A DNA stretch of 64,000 nt, from NCBI RefSeq assembly GCF_963678635.1, contig NC_087062.1:24014177-24078176 (forward strand), in the 5' to 3' direction. Made by a program: the position numbers and the translations under genes. Source of the DNA: Symsagittifera roscoffensis (Eukaryota > Xenacoelomorpha > Acoela > Convolutidae). This document shows, piece after piece, positions 22,901 to 31,620 of the stretch (position 1 is the first letter of the stretch; each line of letters starts with the position of its first letter). The notes under the pieces were generated by a model that searched no databases, was not told where the DNA came from, and worked only from the letters and a program-made list of their open reading frames with translations.

Positions 22901-23887
22901 AAATTGAGCCTTAAATTAAAATTGAAAACAAATTTTGACTTTTCCTAAAAAAATCACGACCTATATAGGAGTCTTAACTACGTTCATCAATAACGTACGA
23001 CTGTTATTTAAGAAAATGGACCTCTGCGAAGAATACTCCAGAGAGACGACTTTCAGAGGCCACCCTGAGACCACCTTTTGTATACAGCTATATAGATCTC
23101 CTCTACCTGAGATAGAGTGGCCTGACTGTCCCTGGATGGTGTTGATTCCCTAGAAGACTCTTTGGAACTGGAGGAGTGTTTCTCTTTCTTCGCAGGAGGG
23201 GGTCCATCTTCATCTGCATTATTACTGCCACTGTTTGAGTTATTTGAGTTGTTCGAAGAAACTTCGCTGTTGAGTAGCTTTTTCCACGACTTGATAAGAT
23301 CCTGAATACGAAAAAGCACATTAGATTGATCACATAGTGAGCAAACGAAAAATTATGCTTTTAATCTTACAAAAGATTAGATGTTAAATTCGCATTGGTT
23401 CTTATACTTCAAGATTTAGTTCTCTCTACTTGACTACATGATAAGTTGCTTAGGTTTAAATACACCTGCAAAAATAAAGACAACTTTTAAGCGCAAAAAT
23501 CTTTGTTGAGATAAATCAATAACAAAACTTAACTTCTAATTTTGTCAACACTTTCCGTCTATCCAAACGAAACTACCTTTCTAGTTACTGAACACAGCGG
23601 CGTGAAATCTCTACAAATGTTCTCAAAAAGTTGAAGGATATGTTTTACACAACAGGTACCTTGCACAATTGGCTGATATCTGAGTTGTCAGTTGCTTTTC
23701 TCAGATTATTAATAGTCATTCCCACCCTCGTCTTTTCCAACACATCTAACTTCATGGAAAGACACTTGAGTTGCAACAAAAGTTCCCGAGTATGGCCACT
23801 GTTCATGTCCTCACTGTTTCGCATGGCCTTCTCCAGGTCCTTCTTCAGTCCATTAACTCGCTCCTCGCTACACGTGTTGCTCATCAT
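7658..23887 (-). CDS. TCEA1-like: Transcription elongation factor S-II (TFIIS / TCEA family), 5 coding exons
   Basis: TFIIS rescues backtracked RNA polymerase II by stimulating its transcript cleavage, in the nucleus. Coding exons are 23660-23887, 23107-23301 (or its twin 20820-21014), 17520-17721, 8188-8283 and 7658-7926. All junctions are GT/AG and in phase, giving 329 aa (human TCEA1 is about 300). Residues 1 to about 90 form the N-terminal LW domain, ending around the LIKSWKKLL motif. A Ser/Asn-rich linker follows, then the central domain ([13 protein letters not shown] to [11 protein letters not shown] and MTPDQMAS). Residues 291-329 form the zinc ribbon: C291/C294/C319/C322, with the catalytic acidic pair D310-E311. 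The chosen start is the MM at 23887/23884, right before the LW domain. The intron between exons 3 and 4 is over 9 kb and holds the antisense retrotransposon. Exon duplication at both ends makes splicing ambiguous. Confidence 0.9.
8188..8283 (-). CDS. TCEA1-like: TFIIS exon 4 (central domain)
   Basis: This 96-bp, phase 1/1 exon encodes residues 209-240, including [19 protein letters not shown], which is strongly conserved in TFIIS proteins. Confidence 0.9.
8559..8573. repeat. Left target-site duplication of the retroelement
   Basis: ACAAAACATTGAAAT occurs here and, identically, at 12851-12865 just after the element. This 15-bp duplication fixes both element ends. The duplicated copy keeps the left repeat at 2728-2742. 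Confidence 0.88.
8574..8648 (+). ncRNA. Candidate HDV-like self-cleaving ribozyme at the element 5' end
   Basis: The first 7 nt (ACTTGCT, 8574-8580) pair exactly with AGCAAGT at 8602-8608 (P1). GTGTG at 8582-8586 pairs with CACAC at 8643-8647 (P2). CGCAC at 8614-8618 pairs with GTGCG at 8629-8633 (P4). After P4 comes GCAAA, which fits the CNRA catalytic motif of J4/2. The loop before P1' is pyrimidine-rich (TCCTCCCC), and GGGG directly after P1' could form P1.1. The order matches HDV-like ribozymes, known at the 5' ends of R2 and L1Tc retroelements, and predicted cleavage falls exactly at the TSD-defined 5' end. P3 is weak (2 bp), so this is a strong candidate rather than proof. An identical copy lies at 2743-2817. 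Confidence 0.55.
8874..8906 (+). other. 2A ribosome-skipping peptide of the retroelement
   Basis: The codons spell [11 protein letters not shown], preceded in frame by ARLLV, which matches the 2A consensus D-[VI]-E-x-N-P-G-P. During translation, 2A releases the upstream peptide at the Gly-Pro junction, so the PHD/endonuclease/RT protein would start with Pro. The frame stays open upstream to 8598 (GTG), so the start of the short leader is uncertain. The duplicate is at 3043-3075. Confidence 0.9.
12401..12789 (+). other. C-terminal zinc-finger cluster of the retroelement
   Basis: The first finger is a textbook C-x2-C-x12-H-x4-H (CELC to HIKRMH). A second begins CNKCGAIF. After a frame change at about 12.55-12.59 kb, two more follow: CGRCDRTL with HNRQ, and CPRCNERK with ARHLRIC. 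These are probable nucleic-acid-binding fingers that help target or hold template RNA. They are absent from the 2743-6485 copy. Confidence 0.75.
12866..13199. other. TFIIS intron sequence with a fragment of a dispersed repeat
   Basis: There is no gene. About 13105-13145 is the reverse complement of the TACCTGATTTTGCGTGGAAA repeat found near 19.36, 21.65 and 49.57 kb. Confidence 0.5.
13200..14518 (+). pseudogene. CR1-like non-LTR reverse transcriptase remnant
   Basis: Frames are broken, but RT blocks remain in order: a block ending YRPLSLL and [15 protein letters not shown]; a GF block followed by [23 protein letters not shown] (catalytic Asp); GVPQG-like; and FADDTNVTG near 13675. Then come CKYLGVYV and the C-terminal [15 protein letters not shown] and [14 protein letters not shown] near 14.5 kb. 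The piece 13540-14019 is the longest open stretch. No endonuclease is visible, so the element is 5'-truncated. The tail up to about 15.07 kb looks like its 3' UTR, ending AATAAATTCTTTCTTTC. It lies in TFIIS intron 3, antisense to the gene. Confidence 0.85.
14220..15378. repeat. 1.16 kb tandem duplication, copy 1
   Basis: It starts GATCAATAGCAGGAC and repeats from 15379. It contains the RT C-terminus, the 3' UTR, a CTTT-rich tail and a tRNA-like SINE. The copies differ by several substitutions and small indels, so this duplication is older than the 5.8 and 2.3 kb ones. Confidence 0.9.
15075..15375 (-). repeat. SINE with tRNA-Met-like core
   Basis: On the minus strand, 15210 down to about 15135 reads as a tRNA-like molecule: GCTGAGTGGTTAGTGCG (A box), GAGACTCATAATCTC (anticodon arm with CAT) and a degraded B box. 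The anticodon arm closely resembles elongator tRNA-Met. The flanks are shared with 115-410 and 16235-16555. The family also carries AAATAAGCCTTGAAT on its AT-rich side. Confidence 0.7.
15379..16558. repeat. 1.16 kb tandem duplication, copy 2
   Basis: This is the second copy of 14220-15378. The RT C-terminal frame at 15449-15685 (ending EELIKFVFC) is cleaner here than in copy 1. It has a local 17-nt duplication, GACAAATAAAGCAGAG, near 16405-16430. Confidence 0.9.
16235..16555 (-). repeat. SINE with tRNA-Met-like core (duplicate)
   Basis: This is the copy of 15075-15375 carried by the duplication. The tRNA-like core lies at about 16295-16370 on the minus strand. Confidence 0.7.
16559..17519. 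other. TFIIS intron sequence, no feature recognised except a dispersed-repeat tail
   Basis: This is AT-rich non-coding DNA. About 17290-17510 shares blocks with a dispersed repeat that ends GTGACTCACTACGTTCATT. Confidence 0.5.
17520..17721 (-). CDS. TCEA1-like: TFIIS exon 3 (linker and start of central domain)
   Basis: This 202-bp exon lies between TCTACAG and GTCAGT. It enters in phase 0 after exon 2 (ending LSQ) and leaves in phase 1. It encodes residues 142-208: an acidic linker, then [15 protein letters not shown] and a [14 protein letters not shown] helix, the start of the TFIIS central domain. It has no ATG, so a simple ORF search would miss it. It supplies exactly the part missing between the N-terminal and zinc-ribbon exons. 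Confidence 0.88.
18490..18970. repeat. Dispersed repeat family (ACAGTTGGAAAAG to ACTACGTTCATTA)
   Basis: Blocks shared in order with 20240-20700, 22530-22990 and 43770-44530, and partly with 41730-41880, are: ACAGTTGGAAAAG, CAATTTGAGAAAACTGG, GATCACGTTTTTCGTGACC (nearly palindromic), CCGCGAAAAA, and TATATAAGAGTACTCACTACG. It is non-coding and the class is unknown. The rest of 17722-19278 is AT-rich TFIIS intron. Confidence 0.65.
20095..20185 (-). repeat. tRNA-derived SINE-like segment
   Basis: On the minus strand it reads GCGTAGTGGTAAGGC (A box), then an arm, then GTATTCAATCCCCTACCG (B box region). Stem pairing is imperfect, so it is a tRNA-derived repeat. The duplicate is at 22382-22472. 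Confidence 0.55.
20820..21014 (-). CDS. TCEA1-like: TFIIS exon 2, duplicate copy
   Basis: This 195-bp exon is phase 0 at both ends with intact AG and GT sites. It encodes [10 protein letters not shown] plus the Ser/Asn-rich linker ending LSQ. Because it is phase 0/0, it could replace exon 23107-23301 or be included after it without breaking the frame, giving a protein 65 residues longer. Confidence 0.8.
21373..21565 (-). pseudogene. TCEA1-like: TFIIS exon 1, truncated duplicate
   Basis: This copy of exon 1 runs from [12 protein letters not shown] to the donor, but the duplication breakpoint removed the first codons and everything upstream. Exon 1 has no acceptor, so this copy cannot be spliced in. 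An unrelated ATG happens to be in frame upstream of the break. Confidence 0.8.
22382..22472 (-). repeat. tRNA-derived SINE-like segment (duplicate)
   Basis: This is the copy of 20095-20185 carried by the 2.29 kb duplication, with one substitution in the A-box region. Confidence 0.55.
23107..23301 (-). CDS. TCEA1-like: TFIIS exon 2 (LW-domain end and linker)
   Basis: This exon encodes residues 77-141. LIKSWKKLL closes the LW domain, followed by a Ser/Asn-rich low-complexity linker with PPPAKKEKH. The donor is GTAGAG after CAG. Confidence 0.88.
23660..23887 (-). CDS. TCEA1-like: TFIIS exon 1 (N-terminal LW domain)
   Basis: This exon encodes residues 1-76. [19 protein letters not shown] and [11 protein letters not shown] match the LW domain of TFIIS. 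The donor is AAG|GTACCT. Two adjacent ATGs (23887, 23884) precede the domain, and I chose the first. A TGTGTAG just upstream could be a splice acceptor. Confidence 0.88.
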
Positions 23888-24848
23888 GCACAAGCTACAC
23901 AACCATATACGTTCTCAAACAGACAAAATTATGACAACAGAGTTGAAAAACTATTAATGAACTAACTAAAAAAAAGGCTAAAAAACTATTCATTAGAATT
24001 CAAAAAAATTACATCACCGTAATGAGCTTGCCACAGAAAAACGACAGGCAACAAAACAGAAAGAACTTCGTGTTCAAACAAAAGAAATTTTCCAGGTAAA
24101 ATTTTGGAAATTGACTACACCGATGCATGCACAAGATTCGCATAACCAGTTATGTTGTCTCGAAGTTTTGTCGATTTTTCTGGTATACTAGCCCAAGACC
24201 TTTTAATATCTCTAAGTAACATCATAACAGATTCGTCAGTTTTTTGACGCCGGACCGCGTAACTCTTTCAGTTCTTTTGCATGTCGTTTTTCCGCGGCTT
24301 AAATAACAAGTCAGACTAGACTTATCAGCTTCTCAAAGAACCAATTTGAGCCCAAAAATTTTGAACTCCTTGGGTTGTGTGCAGTGATATTTCCACATTA
24401 AAAACACATCTGAAATTAGTTGTGCTATCCTGGCTATTTTACGCCTTCAAAACAAGATTTGCTAATTGTCAATCCGGCTAGCTCCTTCCAAATGACATCA
24501 TCTTACTGGTGTCAAAATTTCAACCCTATACCTTACATAGTTGCAGAGAAAAAGTCAAGAACGTGAAAACATTCGTTAACTTGCTCGTTGAAATAAAAAC
24601 TTGCTTTTTTTCTGTCCCGTGGCCGTAGATCTCGAGCCGTTACAATGAAATTAAGACAAAACGCCATTAAGCTTCTGATTCTTCTGCGCGCTTACTAGCC
24701 ATCGCCAATCAAGTTTGAAATTTATCAAACTGGACTGAATTCGGCGCGTGAACACATCAGCAATCTCGAAGGTTTACCTGCTCTGTTTCAATCAAGCCTT
24801 ATCGAAGCGCGGGGTAGCTTTAGCTAATTCACATAATTAACTTTTTAA
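23888..24848. other. Intergenic, nothing recognised
   Basis: This is the putative TFIIS 5' flank. It shares short diverged blocks (TAGTTGCAGA, TTGCTCGTT) with about 42.72-42.80 kb, suggesting old repeats. There is no convincing promoter motif. Confidence 0.4.
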
Positions 24849-25640
24849 TTGATAATGAGGTCAATAGAACACAATGCAAAAAAAAACATTTCAATCTTGA
24901 ACTATTTTTTACGGTTTTGTGACATTCCGTACTCAATTGCAGTAAAGCAAACTTACATTTTGTTAAAGCCAGATTTCGACACAGCCGAAGCGGAACTTTG
25001 CAGTACTTGCAAAATCACAAAAAATGAGCCTTTCAAGCTAGCAGACGAAACTGAAACGAAGGCTACTAAGGCTGACAAAATTGAAACGAAACTACAAAAA
25101 AAACACAGTGCTTGTCTCGAAAGATGTTCAATTTCAGGAAAACACATCTCGAAAGATGTTCAGGAAAACACGTTAAGCAACACAAATAGCCGAATTTGAT
25201 AAGTATCAAGAAACCTTTATCGAGCAGCACCTAAGCCGATAAAAATTAGGTAAATACCAGTGGAGTCCAAAACAAAAGTGGATCACTAAGCCGTTATAAC
25301 AGAGACCATTTAGATGAAAAAAAAACCTTGAGCGACAAAAAAGAATCAACACAAAGCCAGAGTTCCGCAGATTCATAAACTATGCACAGAAACGAAGCAG
25401 AGCTTCGCACTACTTGCTACACTACATAAATAACCAATTGCGAATTAGCAGACAAAAACTGAAACGAACGTCAAGAAGTCGAAAAACAATGATTACCAAA
25501 AATTTCAAAATTTTGTCTCTAATGAAGTTTTATTTGAGAAAAACACGTCCAGCAAAGAAATCGGTGACGTTAAATAAGCATTCCGAAGCATTAGTCGAGC
25601 AGCAACTAAGCCGAGATAAATTAAGATGAGCTTGTTGACT
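24849..25640 (+). repeat. Dispersed repeat family with GAAGCGGAGCTTCGC core
   Basis: Two diverged copies lie in tandem (about 24960-25260 and 25380-25640). They share a GAAGC(G/A)GAGCTTCGCACTACTTGC-like core and an AATTAGCAGAC block with 46520-46680 and 47950-48090, and more weakly with 18310 and 44560. The open frame at 24849-25199 is repeat-derived and not a convincing gene. Confidence 0.55.
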
Positions 25641-26029
25641 CAAAAATGTAGCTGAAAAGTTTTGAGCTATAAAATTCTGAACTTCTATTGTTTCTCCTTT
25701 TGTGTTTCCGGAGAGAACGGTCCGTTAAGTCTTTCCTTTCCGTTAAACAACACAAAATTCGGTCAGTATGCCTAGAAAACATAAGTATAAATTATTTGTA
25801 CCGAATGAATTACGCGAAAAAAAATTTTTAAAAAAATTACGCGAAAAAATTAAAAATAAACAAACTCAGGGGTCCAAAGTGGCAACTAAGCAGACTAGCA
25901 ATACGTCGACATGTTTTTTGATAGTTAATGCTTTCAGTTATGGAAAAAAATAGGTCCTGACCGTGTTCGAGCCTAGGACCTTTAAATTCAAGCTTTGAAA
26001 AAACCATTAAACTTTGTGAAGATTTTATA
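25641..26029. other. Intergenic, nothing recognised
   Basis: The only open stretch is a short lysine-rich frame at 25768-25953, which looks like base composition rather than a gene. Confidence 0.4.
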
Positions 26030-26640
26030 TCTTAGTTTTTTTAAGAAAATTTTAAGTGGAAACTTAAAGCAATTGAGCAGACGCATTTGGACGCTAGATT
26101 TGCATCTCCTGAGAGTACTCTCACAGTAACCAACTACAGGGTTAGAAATTTCGAATTTTCAGAAAAATTTTAAACTTAGATTTCGAAAAAAAAATTAAAA
26201 ACCATAAAAACGTCACATCTGGAAAATTAAAAAGTCCTGAGCAGTCAGATCTGGCGGCGAGATTTGCCACCCCTTTGAGTACTCTGGCATACCCCAACTA
26301 AAGGGTTGGGATTTTCAAAATTTGAAGAAAAAAAATTGAAGTTTTCTGAAAAAATCTGAAAAACGTCATATCTCGAAAACTACAAGGATTTGAGCAGTCA
26401 CATTTAGAGGCAAGATTCACAATCCTCGAGAGTACTCTAACAGCACCCAGCTACAGGGTTAAGAATTTCAAGTTTTAGTTAATTATTTTATCAGTTGTTT
26501 TCTGAATAACTTTGAAAAAATCACAAAAATCGTCTCATCTCGTACACTAAAAGGATTTGGGCATTCTCAATTGGAGATCAAATTCGCAACCCCTGAGGAA
26601 ACTCTGAAAGCATCCCATTTTTGTGTTGCTACTTTTTAAC
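26030..26640. repeat. Degenerate tandem array, about four units of roughly 155 bp
   Basis: Each unit runs: AACGTCATATCTCGAAAACT-like start, GATTTGAGCAGTCA, AGATTCGCAACCCCTGAGAG, TACTCT, CAACTACAGGGTTA, AATTTC. Units begin near 26060, 26215, 26370 and 26530. They are strongly diverged from each other, so the array is old. Confidence 0.65.
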
Positions 26641-27124
26641 TCGGTGGAATTATTACTTGATTCAAACTGGAAAATCGAAAAAAAATTCTTACGCAGTGCA
26701 ATATACGATATAGCCTAACCACGCATAGATACGTTTTGCCCTTAACTGTTGTACAGAAAACGCTTAAGAATGACAAGATACGTGTCACACCGCATTTAAA
26801 TAAAGTATAGATAGATTTCGTATTTAGAACTCGGACACGCTGTAACTATGCCTGTTGTTGACAATATGAGAGTCAACAAAAATATTCAAGTGATTTTGTT
26901 GAGCAAGTCAACTGAATTAAAGTCCATGTATAGATTTTAGAAGGTTTGCGAACCGTAAGCGTCACAAAATTGCCAAAAGAAGTGTCAATGAACTCATGGA
27001 AACCGAAATAAAATGATTATCAGATCTTGAAGAAAAAAATATATCAGGTTCAGGCTCTTTAATTTTTTCACTATTTCACCACTATCAAACTTTTTCATAA
27101 AGCTAGCACAATTGGAAAAAAACT

Positions 27125-27410
27125 GCTGCGTCAACGGGTATTTTTTTATTCAGGTGTAAAATCTAAAAAAACTTTATTGAATATAAAAAGAAATCAAAAG
27201 CCAAACCACCAAAAGTCAAGTCGTAGTGTGATCAAGTCGTAATGTGATCAAGTCAAGTCGTAGTGTGATCAAGTCGCAGCTTTCTTTACAACGAAGCTGC
27301 GTCAACGGGTATTTTTTTTATTCAGGTGTAAAATCTAAAAAAACTTTATTGAACATAAAAAGAAATCAAAAGCCAAACCACCAAAAGTCAAGTCGTAGTG
27401 TGATCAAATT
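27125..27410. repeat. 171-bp direct repeat with an internal AAGTCGTAGTGTGATC minisatellite
   Basis: GCTGCGTCAACGGG occurs at 27125 and 27296, followed each time by the same ~105 bp ending in AAAGTCAAGTCGTAGTGTGATCA. In the first copy, this 16-bp motif is expanded to about four units (27213-27278). Confidence 0.8.
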
Positions 27411-28084
27411 ATAAGTTTTTTTTTCTGGTAAAAAAATTAAACACGACATATCTGAGTTTTTTCAAAACCTTCATTGACAGTTAAAAATTGAACAAAGCTC
27501 AAACTCATGCTTGGGCAACAAAATATGTCAAATAAAACTGAAGTTATGACAAAAGTTGGAGCTCTGCGCCTGAAATTGTACGTTTCCGCCGTAATATGTC
27601 GCCTATTCTAACATCATACCACCTAAATTGATTGTTCCTGATCATTAACAGTTATTGTTACATTAAAAAGCATGCATCGAGCTCATTGAAAAACGAACCT
27701 GCTGAAAAAGTCACAAAATACACTTTTTCCTGAAAAAAAACGCAAACTATATAAGTTAAGATCTGGGCTTAAACACACCACATCAGGGTTTAACAAGTTA
27801 CCCTTGACAGTGAAGGCTCATTTGTCATTGTTAGATCTGGTAATTAAAGAATTAACCACTCTTTAGCTCATTCGAAAAGTTTGACACATTATTGGAGCCC
27901 CGCGCTCAGCCAATAGTGTCTTATTAGGCAAAAGAAATCGTGAAAAAAACTTGATCGTTCTCAATGATTTGAGCCCACTTTTCTTAGAAATTCACAACTT
28001 CGTGCTTTTTAAATGAAGTTGCTTAAAATAACGTCTGTTACAGATTTGATTTCAATTATACGGACAGAAATTTGAAAGCAAATC

Positions 28085-28175
28085 CAAGTATTCAACGAAG
28101 CTGAGATTCGAACTCCATCATTGGCCTAAATAGCCTACCGTTTTAACACCTCAGCTCAACTGCCTTGTATATAAA
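28085..28175 (-). repeat. tRNA-derived SINE-like segment
   Basis: On the minus strand, GTTGAGCTGAGGTGTTAAAACGG is followed by GAGTTCGAATCTCAGC, a near-perfect B box. There is no clean acceptor stem, so it is a SINE remnant rather than a tRNA gene. The surroundings from 27411 to 29540 hold no recognised gene. Confidence 0.55.
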
Positions 28176-29546
28176 CTCAATTGGTCGCAAAAAACTTATT
28201 AAATGAATTTCGATACGCTACAAATAAAGCGCTGATACAATCTAAGGAAACTATTGAGCACTTGCTAACCATCAAGAAACTAACGCAAACATCAAAAATA
28301 TTCAACTAAGTTGAAAGACAACGAGTTACATTTTTAATTGTCACTCAGAAGATCATCTAGTATTTTCCCGAAAAGGGATGCTTTTCAAAAACGTTCGCAA
28401 CTTTTTGATGACCTTCTTTAAAGATGGACTAAATTGATTTTTCGAGCTCCGCATCAAACATCATATATACCGTATATTCCGCTGCAGGCGATTTTACCCA
28501 AAAAAATCAGGGAAAAAAGTCTCTGTTAGGGAACTGTTTCGAAAGTTCTGACGCTCACTTTTTTTCACACTCACACGTTTTTCCGACGCTGACGCCCCCC
28601 TCAAATTTACTTAGAATTTAATTGCGCCCATCGAACCATTTTGAAAATTTTCAAGTCGGTTGGTAAAAAACGGATGCCGAAGAAAAGCTTTTTAAAGAGC
28701 ATCCTTTGGGTGGTCATGCAATCAAATCAACGAGGATCAGCGCCCCAATCCCAAACCTCTTTTCACGAAGTTTAGTAATAGATTTGCATTAAAAAGCCGA
28801 AAAATTCAAGAAATTACGATTTTAGTACCATGAACCCAACATGAGACATTAGCCTACAGAAACTTCGAAGAGCGTTAATGGTCACAAGTTAACCGCTTAC
28901 AATGTTTTTTTTCCAAATCCCGTTTGATAGAACAAATTTCATCACTTTCAACAAAATTTTAGATGATGAAACACTTAACCTAAGAGCGAAAATGAGTCAA
29001 TGAAGAACTTCTTATATTTCACCAGTAAAAATAATTTCTGTGAACATTATTGAAACTAATGGGCCAATTCAAGATTTATTTTCACAATTTCAGAAATGAA
29101 TCCAGCGTTCAAGTTTCATTAGAATGGATAACGTTTCACAATTTTCACCGAAGCTTAGGCAGTCTTCAAATTACATTTCAACAAACCAAAACTTAACTTG
29201 TCAAACAGTTTTAGAGGTTATTATAATTCAATGATCAACCTGCAAAACACTTTCTGAAGCCGACCAAGCTAAATATTTGACGCAAACAGCCGTGGCAAAG
29301 ATTTTGTGGAAATTACACTAAAATTGGGGATAAAGTGATTAACAGCTTATAATATAAATAATTCGGGAAGAAGACAGTAACTTGCAAAATGATAACGGCA
29401 CAAGAAATCAATTGAAGCGATCAAAGTAATTGTGTTTCAAAACTGAAAAAAAGCTCTTGCTGAAACTTAGAACTGAACATGAAAATCAGAATAAACTCCA
29501 TTGATAAGCCAACATTCACAATTTCGACATTTTCGAACATGCTGGA

Positions 29547-29849
29547 ATGACAATTGATGTTTTTACAGCGTCAGAGAGATGTTTCAAGCAAGAGGAATTG
29601 TCCAGGAGTCAAAATGGCCAGGGTGTGAGCATGCGTTGTAGCTCACGCCGAGACATCTTACTAGCACACAAAAAACCTCCAATCGACATATTTGGACAAA
29701 AAATTCACAGCGGACATACACGGAAGATCAGCAAGATGGTAAAGAATACACAGAACAGTGAGCGGGCATTTGCCAAATTTATACCGAGTGCGTTGCAGAT
29801 TGTTCATCATCCGGTTTTCTTTTCTGCCAGATCCTTAAAAGTGTTATAA
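29547..29849 (+). other. Open frame of 100 codons, unrecognised
   Basis: There is no motif, the composition is low in hydrophobic residues, and no neighbouring exon fits. I see no evidence that it is a gene. It lies just before an RT fragment and may be part of the same old repeat. Confidence 0.2.
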
Positions 29850-30225
29850 CTCTAGTAGAGCCCTAGTACAGTTACAGGCCTAGTACAGCTTATTTTTAAC
29901 CAATTTAGAAAAGGAATATCCTGGTGGAAAGCTGCACTCATGGGTACATTTTCAGCTCGATCCGAGTTTGAAAATGATCAAAGTCTTAGACGAGACGAAA
30001 TCATCCAATACAGCCAACAAACAATTGGATGCTTTCTGTGCTCCCAAAAAAGGGAAAGTTTGCATTGTTGCCATTTGAGGCGACTATATCATCGGGTCTA
30101 CCGCTAGAGGGCGGCACCGTTGGACCCTTAAAATTCTCTGTGTCTATTTCGACCCAGCTCTTAATTTCTGCGAACACTGCAGACAATCTGCAAGTAAAGC
30201 CACGATATTGGCTTTACTTGCTAGG

Positions 30226-31620
30226 ATATTGGTCCTGAAGTCACTGTCGGGCAAAAATTGGGGCCAGTCGAGAAAGACTCTTATGGTCACCTATAAAACT
30301 TGAATAAGACCGATCATTGATTACGCCTGCCCAGCCTGGGCCCATATCACCAGTAATATTTCCATTAGTAAACTGCAGTAATATTCAGCTTTTCGAATAG
30401 TGACCGGGTGCACTAAAATGAGCCTTAGTGACCATCTACACTCAACAGTACAAATAACTTAAAGTGAGAAATCACAATAAACTACTCGCATCTCAATTCG
30501 TTTTTGAAACTTACGTGCCTTCAAGTCCATCACATTTTAACCAGACTCATCATCCGACTCTCCCAAATTTACGCTCAAACATTGTAGACACTAACATAAA
30601 GTTACTCCAACTAGCTTTAATTGAAGCAAACGCGTTCAACTCTATAAGCGAATTTAAGCCAGCTAAAAATTTTTGTTAATACTTGCACGAACACAACCAA
30701 AAGGCAGTTCTATCAAGTCAAAAAAAGTAGAAATAAGCCTGGAATTAGCAAAGTGTGTAGGTTACGTGCAGGATTCGAATTCACGACCTTGCAATTTTGT
30801 CTTACGCACTAACCAACCAGCCAATGATGCTTAAATTCCTCAAAAACTAGTTACTAATAACGAAGTTACATATGATAATAAATTGCCAATTCGATGCCGC
30901 AAAAGGGACAACAAATACAAAAAGACACAATTTTGCATGTAATAAATTGGAAAACATAGAGCCAAATTTTGTATTATTTATGCATTCCAAGAAAATGCGA
31001 GATACATTGAATAAGAAAATTTCTGCAATCTTATCATTGTACTGCTGTTTGAAACCAAAAATTTTTTCTATTCATTTGATTAATTAAAAATGCAACAACT
31101 GTGTTAACTTTTTACTAATCAAATGTCAGAGCAAATATGACATTATACTGCTACGGCAGCCTCTCGTTCGAAGAGCCACCAAAAAGAGAACTTTGATTTG
31201 CGACTTACGTTGGAAAAAAGGAGGTTCGATCGAATTAACTAGCTTCGCAAGCGTAAAAATGCTTCTAAAGCACATTCTTACTCATCAAAAGATCAAAAGG
31301 CCATCGATGAAGCCTCCCACCAAAAGTTCTCCCTCTAAGACCACTAGACGTCTCGCCAACAGAACTAACACTCCCCCGCTCAACTAGACGCACCCTCGCT
31401 TAAATATTATCCGACTACAGTCTCTACTTTAACACTTTTCAAAATAGGATAGACCCGAACGTCCCCCTAACTGCCCCCAATGCTCAGCAACCCAATACTT
31501 CTTTTTAACTGTCAAAAAAACACAACTTCCCTGACCACAATAGACCCGTGGCTAGAGGGATAGAGGCCGCAAAGTTCCTTAGACTCGGCCCAAATATCGG
31601 GCTAAAAAACAACTAGAACA
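30226..31620 (+). pseudogene. Non-LTR RT C-terminal fragment, interrupted by a SINE
   Basis: Broken frames keep typical RT C-terminal blocks: LKSLSGKNWGQS, RPIIDYACPAWA, FRIVTGC and SDHLHS. Then come NHNKLLASQFVFETY and, beyond the insertion, NCPQCSATQ and TIDPWLE with AAKFLRLGPNIG. The fragment 40290-40700 on the other strand has the same blocks, so both belong to one family. About 30.67-31.28 kb is inserted DNA that includes a SINE. Confidence 0.75.
30700..30900 (-). repeat. tRNA-derived SINE inserted in an RT fragment
   Basis: On the minus strand, GGCTGGTTGGTTAGTGCG (A box), then GGTCGTGAATTCGAATCC (good B box). It carries the AAATAAGCCTGGAATTAG block of the family at 15075-15375. Confidence 0.7.

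Larger units (their letters stand above)
21566..23852. repeat. 2.29 kb tandem duplication, copy 2
   Basis: This copy is contiguous with the true 5' end of TFIIS and holds its complete exon 1 boundary. Confidence 0.95.
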
